From JAGVSZ01 sp963747775 (lineage in GTDB: Bacteria > Pseudomonadota > Gammaproteobacteria > Burkholderiales > SG8-39): a DNA stretch of 64,000 nt. The stretch spans positions 186,001 through 250,000 of the forward strand of contig CAVVGT010000006.1 of NCBI GenBank assembly GCA_963747775.1, given 5' to 3'. Made by a program: the position numbers and the translations under genes. Below, piece by piece: positions 33,986-43,700 of this stretch; positions within the stretch are counted from its first letter, which is position 1, and the number at the start of each line of letters is the position of its first letter. The notes under the pieces were generated by a model. The model worked only from the letters and a program-made list of their open reading frames with translations. It was not told the DNA's origin and made no database searches.

Positions 33986-33991
33986 TATCAT
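33986..33991 (+). promoter_or_regulatory. Putative -10 element of rnpB
   Basis: tatcat matches the TATAAT consensus in 5 of 6 bases and ends 7 bases before the predicted first base of RNase P RNA. No good -35 hexamer is visible 17 bases upstream, so this rests mainly on position. Confidence 0.4.
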
Positions 33992-33998
33992 TCGCAGC

Positions 33999-34394
33999 GA
34001 AGCTGGCCAGACGGTCGCTGGAGGCGCAAGCCTTCAGAGGAAAGTCCGGGCTCCGCAGGGCAGGGTGCTGGATAACGTCCAGGCGCCGCGAGGCGACGGA
34101 AAGTGGAACAGAAAGCACACCGCCGATGGCCCGTCAGCCGGTCGCGAGATCGGCGCGCGGGATCAGGCAAGGGTGAAAAGGTGCGGTAAGAGCGCACCGC
34201 GACGGTGGCGACATCGTCGGCACGCTAAACCCCACCCGGAGCAACACCAAATAGGCAGGTGCAGCGCGGGTTCTGCCTGCGCGAGAGGGCGGCCCGCCCG
34301 AGCCTGCGGGTAGGTGGCTCGAGCCGCGGGGCAACCCGCGGCCTAGATGAATGACCGTTCCCGACAGAACCCGGCTTATCGGCTGGCTTCAACC
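33999..34394 (+). ncRNA. rnpB: RNase P RNA, bacterial class A
   Basis: The catalytic RNA of RNase P, which matures tRNA 5' ends. The conserved cores are all present and in order: gaagctggccagacggtcg at the 5' end, aggaaagtccgggctccgc with gggcagggtgctggataacg, caccgccgatggcccg, gggatcaggcaagggtgaaa, ggtgcggtaagagcgcaccg, ccccacccggagcaacacca followed by aatagg, cctagatgaatgaccgttcc, and the 3' gacagaacccggcttatcgg. The 3' strand ctggcttcaa pairs with the 5' gaagctgg region. Length of about 396 bases is normal. Ends are set by homology and may be off by a few bases. Confidence 0.96.
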
Positions 34395-34481
34395 CATTTA
34401 GCGCGAGGCGCGTCGGCGCCTCGCGCGCTCGCTGGATGACCCTCACGCTTCGCGTTCGGGTGTTCGCCCTTGGGGCGGCCG

Positions 34482-34509
34482 AGCGGGCTCAGGCCAGCGG
34501 GCTCAGGCC
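34482..34509. repeat. 14-bp tandem duplication at the waaF stop
   Basis: agcgggctcaggcc occurs twice back to back (34482-34495, 34496-34509). The second copy contains the waaF stop codon (tca on + at 34503-34505). Flanking gagcggg and cccgctc could fold over it into a hairpin that might act in termination. Confidence 0.6.
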
Positions 34510-35528
34510 CGCTCGCGTGCGCCCGCCACCGCCGCGTCGATCTCGGCCAGCACCCGCTCGGGCGAAAGCTCGTTCATGCAACGAAAGTGCCCGAGCGGAC
34601 ACTCGCGCGCGAAGCACGGGCTGCACTCGATCTCGATTTTCACGATGCGCGCCCGCGGCGCGAGCGGCGGCGTGTGCGCGGGGCTCGACGAGCCGTAGAG
34701 GGCGACCAGCGGCCTGCCCAGTGCCGCGGCGACGTGCATCAGTCCGGAGTCGTTGCTGACGACGGCCTCGGTGACCGAAAGCAGGTCGATCGCGGCGCCG
34801 AGATCGGTGCGGCCGCACAGGTTCAACGCCTCTCCGGCCGAGAGCTGGCGCGATCTCCTCGCCGATCGCGCGTCCCCCGGGCGCCGATCAGCCAGACCGA
34901 TCGATGGCGCGCCGCGAGCGCCCGCGCGAGCGCCGCGAAGTGCCGCGCCGGCCAGCGTTTGGCCGGCCCGTACTCGGCGCCTGGACAGAACGCGACGATC
35001 GGCTGCGAGCGGTCCAGGCCGAGCCGGCTGACCGTGATCAGGAGATTCGCCTCGTCCACCTCGATCCGCGCGGTCGGGATCGGGCGCTCGACCGGGCGTC
35101 CCGGCGCCTCGGCGAGCTGGAGCGTAGCGCTCGGCCATCAGCGGCACTGCGGACTCGTCGAGTCGATGGCGAACGTTCAGCAGGCCATAGCGGGATTCGC
35201 CGAGGAAGCCGACGCGCAGCGGGATCTCCGCCAGAAACGGAACGAGCGCCGACTTGAAGCTGTTGGGAAGCACGATCGCCTCGCTGTAGCGCCGGCGCTG
35301 CATGCGGCGCCCGAGCCGGATGCGCGGGCCGAGGGCGAGCTCGCCGTGCCGGAACGGCACCTCGATGACCTCGTCGATCTCGGGCATCCGGCGCAGCACC
35401 GGTGCGGTCCAATCGGGGGCGATGGCGTCGATCCGCAGGCCGGGGTGGCGTGCGCGCAGCCGTGCGAGCAGCGGCTGCGCGAGCAGCGTGTCGCCGATCC
35501 AGTTCGGGGCGACGAGCAGGAGCCGCAT
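34503..35528 (-). CDS. waaF: ADP-heptose:LPS heptosyltransferase II (frame interrupted)
   Basis: A GT9-family enzyme adding the second heptose to the LPS inner core. The N terminus MRLLLVAPNWIGDTLLAQPLL and RYSEAIVLPNSFKSALVPFLA are typical; the C-terminal half has VVSNDSGLMHVAAALGRPLV, ALYGSSSPAHTPP and the CSPCFARECPLGHFRCM motif specific to WaaF. The middle part (VAFCPGAEYGPAKRWPARHF) is in another frame. About three single-base insertions (near 35123, 34875 and 34850) restore one reading frame of roughly 341 codons. Conserved sequence on each side suggests sequence errors. Confidence 0.87.
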   Translation of the reverse strand: MRLLLVAPNWIGDTLLAQPLLARLRARHPGLRIDAIAPDWTAPVLRRMPEIDEVIEVPFRHGELALGPRIRLGRRMQRRRYSEAIVLPNSFKSALVPFLAEIPLRVGFLGESRYGLLNVRHRLDESAVPLMAERYAPARRGAGTPGRAPDPDRADRGGRGESPDHGQPARPGPLAADRRVLSRRRVRAGQTLAGAALRGARAGARGAPSIGLADRRPGDARSARRSRQLSAGEALNLCGRTDLGAAIDLLSVTEAVVSNDSGLMHVAAALGRPLVALYGSSSPAHTPPLAPRARIVKIEIECSPCFARECPLGHFRCMNELSPERVLAEIDAAVAGARERA

Positions 35529-35534
35529 CGAAGC

Positions 35535-35732
35535 TCAGTGCCCTTTGGGCTTGCCCCCGCGATACACGTACAGGGTGCCGCAGTACGGGCACCGCATTTC
35601 GCCCGACTTGGCGACGTCGAGAAAGACGCGCGGGTGGTAGCACCACACCGGCGTGCGCGGGGTGGGGCAGTGCAGCGGGAGGTCGTCTGCGCCGACCTCG
35701 ATCCGGGTCTCCGTCCGTACCGGTTCGGCCAT
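35535..35732 (-). CDS. CHCC zinc-finger protein
   Basis: A 65-residue zf-CHCC protein related to the NDUFS6-type zinc finger. Ligands are visible in LHCPTPRTPVWCYHPRVFLD and MRCPYCGTLYVYRGG. It lies between ilvE and waaF with 2-6 base spacings, a common betaproteobacterial arrangement; function unknown. The ATG at 35732 was chosen because longer versions of this frame read through ilvE in the wrong frame. Confidence 0.85.
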   Translation of the reverse strand: MAEPVRTETRIEVGADDLPLHCPTPRTPVWCYHPRVFLDVAKSGEMRCPYCGTLYVYRGGKPKGH

Positions 35733-35734
35733 CG

Positions 35735-36700
35735 CTACTTGCCTTTCTTCCCCGCCCGCTTCGCCTTTGCGCCGTACACCGGCGCGAGCCACTGCGGATA
35801 GCGCTTGTTCTTGCCGTTGACCAGGTCGAAGAACGCCTTCTGGAGCTTGGTCGTGACCGGCCCGCGCCGCCCGATGCCGATCTGGCGCCCGTCGACCTCG
35901 CGGATCGGCGTCACCTCCGCAGCGGTGCCGGTGAAGAACGCCTCGTCGGCGATGTACAGGTCGTCGCGCGTGATGCGCTTCGCGCGCACCTCGTAGCCTA
36001 GATCGGCGGCAAGCGGGATCACGGTGTCGCGCGTGATGCCGATGAGCGCGCTCGTCAGCTCCGGCTCGTAGATCTTGCCGTTCTTGACGACGAACAGGTT
36101 CTCGCCCGCGCCTTCGGCCACGAAGCCGTCGACGTCGAGCAGCAGGCCCTCGTCGTAGCCGTGCTCGGTCGCCTCGACGTTGGCGAGGATCGAGTTGGCG
36201 TACGTGCCCGAGTACTTCGCGCGGCACATCGACACGTTGACGTGGTGGCGCGCGAACGACGAGGTCTTGACGCGGATGCCTTTCTGGAGGCCCTCCGCGC
36301 CGAGGTACGCGCCCCAGGGCCAGGCGGCGATGGCGACGTGCACCGTCGCGCCCTTCGGGCACACGCCCATCTTCTCCGAGCCGTAGAACGCGATCGGCCG
36401 CAGGTAGCAATTCTCCAGCTTGTTCGCGCGCACCACTTCCTTGTGCGCCTCCATCAGGACGTCACGCGGGTAGGGGATCTTCATCATGTAGATGTGCGCC
36501 GAGTTGAACAGGCGATCGGTGTGCTCCTTCAGGCGGAAGATCGCCGTGCCGTCGACGGTCTTGTAGGCGCGTAGGCCCTCGAATACCGCCAGCCCGTAGT
36601 GCAGCGAGTGGGTCAGGACGTGGGTGGTGGCGTCGCGCCAGGGCACGAGCTTGCCGTCGTACCAGATCCAGCCGTCACGATCGGCCATGGAGGTCGCCAT
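35735..36700 (-). CDS. ilvE: Branched-chain amino acid aminotransferase
   Basis: A 321-residue fold-type IV PLP enzyme. It has the DGKLVPWRDATTHVLTHSLHYG N-terminal block, the PLP lysine in CRAKYSGTYANSILANVEA, the GAGENLFVVKNGKIYEP block, and FFTGTAAEVTPIREVDGR near the C terminus. It catalyses the last step of Leu/Ile/Val synthesis. The ATG at 36700 (MATSMADRDG) is taken; a second ATG four codons later is equally possible. The Lys/Arg-rich tail (AKAKRAGKKGK) is an unusual extension. Confidence 0.94.
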   Translation of the reverse strand: MATSMADRDGWIWYDGKLVPWRDATTHVLTHSLHYGLAVFEGLRAYKTVDGTAIFRLKEHTDRLFNSAHIYMMKIPYPRDVLMEAHKEVVRANKLENCYLRPIAFYGSEKMGVCPKGATVHVAIAAWPWGAYLGAEGLQKGIRVKTSSFARHHVNVSMCRAKYSGTYANSILANVEATEHGYDEGLLLDVDGFVAEGAGENLFVVKNGKIYEPELTSALIGITRDTVIPLAADLGYEVRAKRITRDDLYIADEAFFTGTAAEVTPIREVDGRQIGIGRRGPVTTKLQKAFFDLVNGKNKRYPQWLAPVYGAKAKRAGKKGK

Positions 36701-36810
36701 CGGTTCTGCTCTCCGGGGGTGGGCGGTGGTGGAGGCGCGGATTCTAGCGTGAACCGTGGCCCGGGAACGGCGCGACGAGCGGGGGGCTCAAGGATTACGA
36801 TGCACCATCC

Positions 36811-37878
36811 ATGTCTGCCGCCGCTATTCGCTATCCTGCCGCGGCCCTGCGCGAGTTCGCCGCCTGCCTTCTCGAACGCGTCGGCCTTGCAGGCGATCGC
36901 GCCGCCGACGTTGCCGACATCCTCGTCGAGGGCGACCTCATGGGGCACACGACTCACGGCCTGCAGCTCCTCGGCCCCTACCTGAAAGCGCTCGAGGACG
37001 GCGGGCTGACCCGCACGGGCGATCCGGCCGTGCTCGCGGATCGCGGTGGGACGATTGCGTGGGACGGCAATTTCCTCCCCGGCCCGTGGCTCGTGCTGCG
37101 CGCGATGGACGCGGCGTTCGCCCGCATCGCCGAGCATGGCGTCGTCACCGTGGCGATCCGCCGTTCGCATCACATCGCCTGCCTGCAGACCTACCTGCCG
37201 CGCGCGACGGGGCGCGGGCTCGTGATGCTGCTCATGAGCTCGGACCCAGCCACCGGATCGGTGGCGCCGCATGGCGCCATCGCGGGCCGTTTCACGCCCA
37301 ACCCGATCGCCGCCGGATTTCCGACCGACGGCCTGCCGGTGCTGATCGACATCAGCGCGTCGACGACGACCAACGGACTCGTCTCGCGGCTCAACCGCGC
37401 GGGCAAGGGCGCACGGCTGCCCGGCTCGTGGCTCGTCGATAGCCACGGTGACGCGAGCGACGACCCGGCGGTCTTCCTGACCCACCCGCCGGGCGCGATC
37501 CTGCCGCTCGGCGGGATGGATCTCGGGCACAAGGGCTTCGGCCTCGCGCTGCTCGTCGAAGCGTTGACTTCGGCGCTCGCCGGGCACGGGCGTGCCGACG
37601 GCGAGAAGCATTGGGGCGCCTCGGTGTTCGTGCAGATCATCGACCCGGGCGCGTTCGGCGGCCGGGACGCGTTCGCGCGCGAGACCGGGTGGCTGGCGAA
37701 CGCGTGCCGGACCGCGCCGGTCAAGGCGGGCAATCCGCCGGTCCGCATGCCGGGCGAGCGCGGACTGAGGCTGCGCGAGCGCCAGCTCGCGGAAGGCGTG
37801 GCACTCCACCCGGAGACGATGCCCGCGCTCGTGCCGTGGACACAGAAGCTCGGGGTCGCTGCGCCGAGTACTGTCTAG
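36811..37878 (+). CDS. Ldh-family (malate/L-lactate-type) NAD(P)-dependent dehydrogenase
   Basis: A 355-residue member of the malate/L-lactate/ureidoglycolate/sulfolactate dehydrogenase family, which does not use a Rossmann fold. GDLMGHTTHGLQLLGPYL (substrate His), VTVAIRRSHHIACLQTYL, and the GGMDLGHKGFGLALLVEALT nucleotide region are characteristic. The exact 2-hydroxy acid cannot be read from sequence. The stop overlaps the glnE stop by 4 bases on the opposite strand. Confidence 0.85.
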   Translation: MSAAAIRYPAAALREFAACLLERVGLAGDRAADVADILVEGDLMGHTTHGLQLLGPYLKALEDGGLTRTGDPAVLADRGGTIAWDGNFLPGPWLVLRAMDAAFARIAEHGVVTVAIRRSHHIACLQTYLPRATGRGLVMLLMSSDPATGSVAPHGAIAGRFTPNPIAAGFPTDGLPVLIDISASTTTNGLVSRLNRAGKGARLPGSWLVDSHGDASDDPAVFLTHPPGAILPLGGMDLGHKGFGLALLVEALTSALAGHGRADGEKHWGASVFVQIIDPGAFGGRDAFARETGWLANACRTAPVKAGNPPVRMPGERGLRLRERQLAEGVALHPETMPALVPWTQKLGVAAPSTV

Positions 37879-40586
37879 GCCGCCGGCCCGAATACCGCAT
37901 TCCAGAGGGCAGCGGTCGCATCGATGTGCGCCGCGGCGCTCGCGCGCTCGACGCGCGCGAACTCCGCGCCGTTGAGGCGCAACCGATGTTGCAGTCGACG
38001 GTAGTCGCGGTACGCATCCGCAACCCGCTGTGCCAGAGCGGCGGGGATGAGACCGAGCGCGCCCGCCATGTGCAGCAGCGCGATGTTGCCGAGGTTCCCG
38101 GTCAGTTCGTAGTGGGCGCGCGAGTGCGCGAGCACGAGATGCTGGACGATGAACTCGATGTCGACCATGCCGCCCCGGTCGTGCTTCAGGTCGAACCGTT
38201 CCGATCGGTTGGGATGAGCCTCCAGCATCTTCTGCCGCATCGTCAACACCTCGGCGCCGAGCTTCGCCGGGTCGCGGCTCGACTGCAGCAGATCGCGGCG
38301 GAGCGCATCGAACACGGCGCCGATCGCGGCGTCGCCCGCGCAGAAGCGCGCGCGCGTGAGGGCCTGGTGCTCCCAGAGCCAGGCCGATTCGAACTGGTAG
38401 CGCTTGAACGCCGACATCGACGACACGAGCAGCCCGGCCCCGCCGCTCGGGCGGAGCGCCAGATCGGTCTCGAAAAGGGTGCCCGCCGGCGTCCGGCTCG
38501 AAAGCCAGCTGTTCATGCGCTGGGCGAGGCGCGCGTAGTTCTCGGCCGCGGCCTCGTGCGGGTCGTCGTAGACGAACACGATGTCGAGGTCGGAGGCGTA
38601 GCCGAGCTCCTTGCCGCCGAGCTTCCCGTATCCGATCACCGCGAAGCGCGGAATCTCGGTGTGCCGCGTCCGCACCAGCTTCCAGCACACCTCGAGCGTC
38701 ACGGCGAGCACGAGATCGGCGGCGAGCGAGAGATGATCGCCGAGGCGCTCGACGGTCAGCAGCCCGGCGAGGTCCTGCATGAGCAGGCGAAACACCCAGG
38801 CGTGGTGGATCTCGCGCATCGCGTCCATCTGGCGCTCGACGTCGCCGTCGTGCGCCGCCATTTCGACCCGTAGCGTCGTGGTGAACTCGCTCCAGTCGGG
38901 CGCCTCGCCGAGTACGCGCGCGTCGAGCAGCTCGTCGAGCAGGATCGGATGCCGCGTCAGGTACTCGGCCGCCCAGCTCGACGCGGCGAGGATTCCGGCG
39001 ACCTTGGCGAGCGCGGTGGGCTGCTCCGCGAGCAGCGCGAGGTACGACGCGCGCCGGCTGACCGACTCCACGAAATCGAGCGCGCGCCGGAGCGCCACAT
39101 CCGGCGCGACGCGCTCGCCCGGAACGGCCGCGCCCGGCACTTGGGCGCACGCCTCGATGAAGCGCGGCACGAGCAGGTCGAGCCGCTCGCGGCTCGATTC
39201 CGGCAGCTGCTGGTAGCGGGCGCTCGCGCGCAGCGCGCGGATGCGGGCGAGCGTCTCGCGCGGCTCGACGTAACCCCGGGCGGCAAGGTCGCGCTCGGCC
39301 GCGTCGCCGTCGAGCGTGCCCTGCCAGACCGGCGCCGATGCGTGGGTCTCGTCGGCGGTGGCGAACACGCCGTCGAAATGACGCGTCACAACGGCGCGGT
39401 GGCCGTCGAGCTCGCGGGCAAACGTCTCCCAGTCGGGCGCGACCATGCTCTCGGCGACCAGCTGGCGGTCGACCGGGGACTCGGGCAGCGCATGGGTCTG
39501 CGCATCGTCGAGATACTGGAGTCGATGCTCGAGGCGACGCAGGAAGACATATGCGCCGGAGAGCTCCGCTACGGCGAGTTCGGCGAGCTGCCGGCGCGCG
39601 CCGAGCGCGGCCAGCACCTCGAGCGTGGCACGCGCGCGCAGGCCCGGATCGCGCCCGCCGCGGATCAGCTGGAAGCCTTGCGCGATGAACTCGATTTCGC
39701 GAATCCCGCCCGGCCCGAGCTTGACGTCGCCGGCGAGATCGCGGCGCGCGACCTCCTGCCGGATCTGCGCATGGAGCTTGCGTACCGCGTCGATCGTCCC
39801 GAAATCGAGGTACTTCCTGAACACGAACGGCTGCGCGATCTTTGCGAGCTCGGCACGCATTCGTTCGTCGCCCCCGGCGACCACGCGCGCCTTGATCCAC
39901 GCGTACCGCTCCCACTCGCGTCCCTGCGCGACGAAGTACTGCTCGAGCCCGTCGAAGCTCGTCGCGAGCGGTCCCGCGTCGCCCCACGGGCGCAGCCGCA
40001 TGTCGACCCGGAACACCTGGCCGTCGGGCGTCACGTCGGCGAGGGTGCGGATGACCCGCTGGCCGAGCTTCACGAAGAACTCGTGGTTCGACAGTCCGCG
40101 CGGGGTCGCGCCCTCGTCCGGGTAGGCGAACACGAGATCGATATCGGAGGACACGTTCAGCTCGCGGCCGCCGAGCTTGCCCATCCCGACGACCAGCAGG
40201 TCCTGGGGACCCGACGCGCCCGCCGGTGCACCGTGCTCGGCCTCCATCCGCGTCCGGTGCGCGCGGAGTGCCGCGTCGAGCGCGACCTCGGCGAGGTCGG
40301 ACATCGTGCCGGTGACCTCCGCGAGTGGCGCGAGGCCCGCGAGGTCGCGCGCCGCAATGCGCAGCATCACCCGTGCGCGCAGCTCGCGCAGCGCACCGCC
40401 GAGCGCCGTCGGGTCGAGCGCATCGCGTGCCTCCAAGAACGCGCGCATGTCGGCCGCGCTCCAGCCCGCAACACGTGCCGCATCGATCTCGTCGGCGAGT
40501 CGCGGGCGTGCGGCGAGCAGGCGCTGCGCGAAGCGCGACCAGCGCACCCCGAGGGAAGGCTCGATGGGCGACAGAAGCGGCGACAT
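37875..40586 (-). CDS. glnE: Bifunctional glutamine synthetase adenylyltransferase/deadenylylase
   Basis: A 903-residue GlnE that adds and removes AMP on glutamine synthetase in response to PII. Two nucleotidyltransferase domains are visible: the N-terminal with VVGMGKLGGRELNVSSDIDL near residue 130, and the C-terminal with VIGYGKLGGKELGYASDLDI near residue 645; each has the GxGKLGG and DxD pattern. Between them lies KFRKYLDFGTIDAVRKL-type helical sequence. The frame is intact across 2.7 kb. Long frames on the other strand here are shadows. Confidence 0.95.
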   Translation of the reverse strand: MSPLLSPIEPSLGVRWSRFAQRLLAARPRLADEIDAARVAGWSAADMRAFLEARDALDPTALGGALRELRARVMLRIAARDLAGLAPLAEVTGTMSDLAEVALDAALRAHRTRMEAEHGAPAGASGPQDLLVVGMGKLGGRELNVSSDIDLVFAYPDEGATPRGLSNHEFFVKLGQRVIRTLADVTPDGQVFRVDMRLRPWGDAGPLATSFDGLEQYFVAQGREWERYAWIKARVVAGGDERMRAELAKIAQPFVFRKYLDFGTIDAVRKLHAQIRQEVARRDLAGDVKLGPGGIREIEFIAQGFQLIRGGRDPGLRARATLEVLAALGARRQLAELAVAELSGAYVFLRRLEHRLQYLDDAQTHALPESPVDRQLVAESMVAPDWETFARELDGHRAVVTRHFDGVFATADETHASAPVWQGTLDGDAAERDLAARGYVEPRETLARIRALRASARYQQLPESSRERLDLLVPRFIEACAQVPGAAVPGERVAPDVALRRALDFVESVSRRASYLALLAEQPTALAKVAGILAASSWAAEYLTRHPILLDELLDARVLGEAPDWSEFTTTLRVEMAAHDGDVERQMDAMREIHHAWVFRLLMQDLAGLLTVERLGDHLSLAADLVLAVTLEVCWKLVRTRHTEIPRFAVIGYGKLGGKELGYASDLDIVFVYDDPHEAAAENYARLAQRMNSWLSSRTPAGTLFETDLALRPSGGAGLLVSSMSAFKRYQFESAWLWEHQALTRARFCAGDAAIGAVFDALRRDLLQSSRDPAKLGAEVLTMRQKMLEAHPNRSERFDLKHDRGGMVDIEFIVQHLVLAHSRAHYELTGNLGNIALLHMAGALGLIPAALAQRVADAYRDYRRLQHRLRLNGAEFARVERASAAAHIDATAALWNAVFGPAA

Positions 40587-40776
40587 AAACCTATGGGCGG
40601 AGTGAGAAAAACGGTCGCAGGAGCGGTGCAGTACAATCGCGTCGTCGGGATCGCGACGCGCGCGTTGTGAATGGAGTGCGCGCCGTTTCGACGCGCGCTA
40701 TTGTAGGCGCGCCCTGCCGTCCCGGCCATCGCGGCCGGACGATGTCGCCATTGACTGCCTGGGCGCCGCGCGCCGG

Positions 40777-43700
40777 ATGAACACGCTCAACGACGCCGTC
40801 CACGAGGTCGAGGAAGTCGTCCACGACGCGCTCGACGCGCGCCTGGACGAACAGCTCCCGCCGCGCGAGCGCCGCTGGCTCGCGTGGCTGCGCCGTGCGG
40901 GATGGACCCTCGTCGGGCTGTATTTCCTCGCCGCGGTGACGATGCTCGTGCTGCGGTTCTGGGCACTGCCGCGGATCGCCGATTACAGGGACGAGATTGC
41001 CGCGGCGGTTTCGCGCGCGCTCGGCGCGCGAGTCACCATCGAGCGGGTCCATGCCGAGTGGTACGGGCTGCATCCGCGGCTCGAACTCGGCGGAGTCAAG
41101 ATTCACGACCGCGGCGGCGAGGAGGCGCTGGTGCTCCCTTACGTGGGCGCGAGCGTGGCCTGGCATTCGATCGCGGCCGGCGAGCTGCGCTTCAAGTCGC
41201 TCGTGCTCGATCGGCCGGACCTGCGCATCCGCCGCGATCCGGGCGGCCGGCTCTTCATTGCCGGCCTGGAGCTGGGCCCCTCCGACACTCCGGAAGGGGG
41301 CGCCGCCGACTGGGTCCTCGCGCAGGGCGAGATCATCATCCGCGACGCTCGGGTCGAATGGCGCGACGAGGTGCGGGGCGCACCGCCGCTGAAGCTCGAG
41401 CGTCTGAATTTCGTGCTCGAGAACGACGGGCGTCACCACCGTTTCGCGCTGCGCGCCGAGCCGCCGCGCGAATACGCGACCGCGCTCGATGTGCGCGGCG
41501 ACCTGGTGGGGCGCACCGTCGAGCAGCTCGCCGAGTGGGACGGCCGTCTGTATGCCGCGCTGGACCACGTCGACCTGGCGGCCTGGAAGGCGTGGGTCGA
41601 TTACCCGATCGAAGTGCAGAGCGGTCGCGGCGCGCTGCGCCTCTGGCTCGCGGTCGACGACCGGCGGCTCACCGAGCTCGCCGCCGATCTCTCGCTCGAG
41701 GACGTGACCGCGCGCTTCGGGTCGGAGCTCCCGCTGCTCGATCTCGCCGCGGTATACGGGCAGTTCGGCGTGCGGCAGCGCGCCGACAACCTCGGCCTGC
41801 TGTCGTTCGTGCGCGATCAGGACATCGCATACGACGGTTTTGCGCGCCGCTTGGCGCTCGTTCCCCGCGGCGGGTCCGTCTTCGCGCCCGCGGACTTCAT
41901 GGCGCGGTGGGAGCCGGCGCACGGGCGGGTGCCGGAGACCGGCGAAGTCGTCGCGAAATCGATCGACCTCAGGCCGCTTGCGCTCCTCAGCGGGCACCTG
42001 CCGCTACCCGAGACGCTGCGCACGGCCCTCTCCACGATGTCGCCCGAGGGCCGGTTCTCCGACGTGCGGTTCAAGTGGACCGGCGAGCTCGCTCGGCCGG
42101 ACACGTTCAGCGCACGTGGCCGCTTCGGCGATGTCGGAATGCAGCCTTACGGCAACGCGCCGGGTTTCACCCACCTCTCGGGCCAGTTCGACCTGACCGA
42201 CAAGGGGGGTGCCGCGAATCTCAATGCGACGAACATGACGATTCGCTTCCCGGCTGCGCCGCGGGAGGATGCGGTCGCGTTCGACGCCCTCCGGGCGCGA
42301 CTGCAGTGGTCGCTCCAGAACGGCGCAGTGGAGGTGAAGGTCGACGACCTGGCCGTCTCCGGCCCAACGCTTGCCGCGGCCGGGAGCGCCGCCTACCGCC
42401 GGTCCGGAGGGGGTTCGCAGGCGGTCGACATCACGGTGCGCGCGTCCCGGATGGACGGCCGTGCGGCGCAAAAACTAATTCCGGGCCTGCGTGCGGATAC
42501 GGGCGAATGGCTCAAGCGAGCCATCGTTGCCGCCCCGCTGACCGACGTGCAGTTCCGGCTCCGCGGAGGCCTCGACGATTTTCCCTACGACGATCCGAAG
42601 AAAGGCGAGGCGCGCGCGAGTGCCCGGGTGAAGGACGGCATCCTCGACTACGCGCCAGGATGGCCACAGATCGTCGGCATCACCGCGGACGTGCTTTTCG
42701 ACGGGCGCAAGCTGACGATTTCCAGCCCGCGGGCGAGCACCTACGGCGTCCAGTTTGCGAAAGTGACCGTGGTCATCCCCGATCTCATCGGCCCCTCCGA
42801 GCTATTCGCAGATGGGCAGGCCGAGGGCCCGCTCACGGATTACCTCAAGTTCATCGCCGCGAGCCCGGTGCGCGGGTTCATCGACGGGGCGACGGACGGC
42901 TGGTCGGGCGAGGGCCGCGCAAACCTCGCGCTGCGCCTCAGGATTCCGCTGGCCAAGCTCGACCAGACGCAGGTCGCGGGCGATTTCCAGTTCGCCGGCA
43001 ACGGCATCGCCATGGGTGCGGGTAACGTGCCGCTCACGCAGGTGAACGGCACGGTCGGGTTCACCGAGTCGTCGGTGAACGCCAGGAACCTCGTCGCGCA
43101 GACGCTCGGCGGCAACGTCACGATGCAGCTGGACACGCGCGACGGCGCCGCCACTGCGACGGTCCAGGGCACGATCGACGGCGCCCAGCTCGCGCGGCAC
43201 GCCGGGCTGCCGTTCGAGTCGGCGGTGCGCGGCGCGCTGCCGTTCCGGTTCACCGAGACCAAGCGCGCGGACCGCCGGACGACGCTCTTCGAATCGACGC
43301 TCGCAGGCGTCGCGGTGGACCTGCCGGCGCCGTTCGCGAAGAAGGCCGACGAGAACTGGCCGCTGCGGGTCGAACGCCGTCCGCTGGCGGAGGCGCCGGG
43401 CGCGCCCCCGGCGCAGCGCGAGAGCGTCACGCTGACGGTGGGGTCGTTGATCAGCGCCGAGGGGATCCTCCGCACCGAGGGCGAAAGGACAACGATCGAG
43501 CGCGCGGGCGTCGGACTCGGCGATGTGGGCGTGCAGCTGCCGGATCGCCCGGGTGTGTTCATCGCCGGCAACGTGAAGGCCCTCGATCTCGACCGGCTGC
43601 TGCCCGCGGTCACCGACTCGGCGGCGAAGAGCGCTGCCGCGGATCTCGCGGTCACCGCCCTGAGTCTCCGCGCAGCAACGCTCACGGTGGTCGGGCGCGA

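Noticed and set aside
36613..39987. A 1124-codon open frame on the minus strand across ilvE, the Ldh-family gene and glnE
   Set aside because: It is a high-GC shadow frame: Arg/Ala-rich with no domain signature, and it conflicts with three clear genes.
40884..43025. A 713-codon frame overlapping the YhdP-like gene on the same strand
   Set aside because: Arg-rich shadow translation of a conserved AsmA-like gene; no family resemblance.
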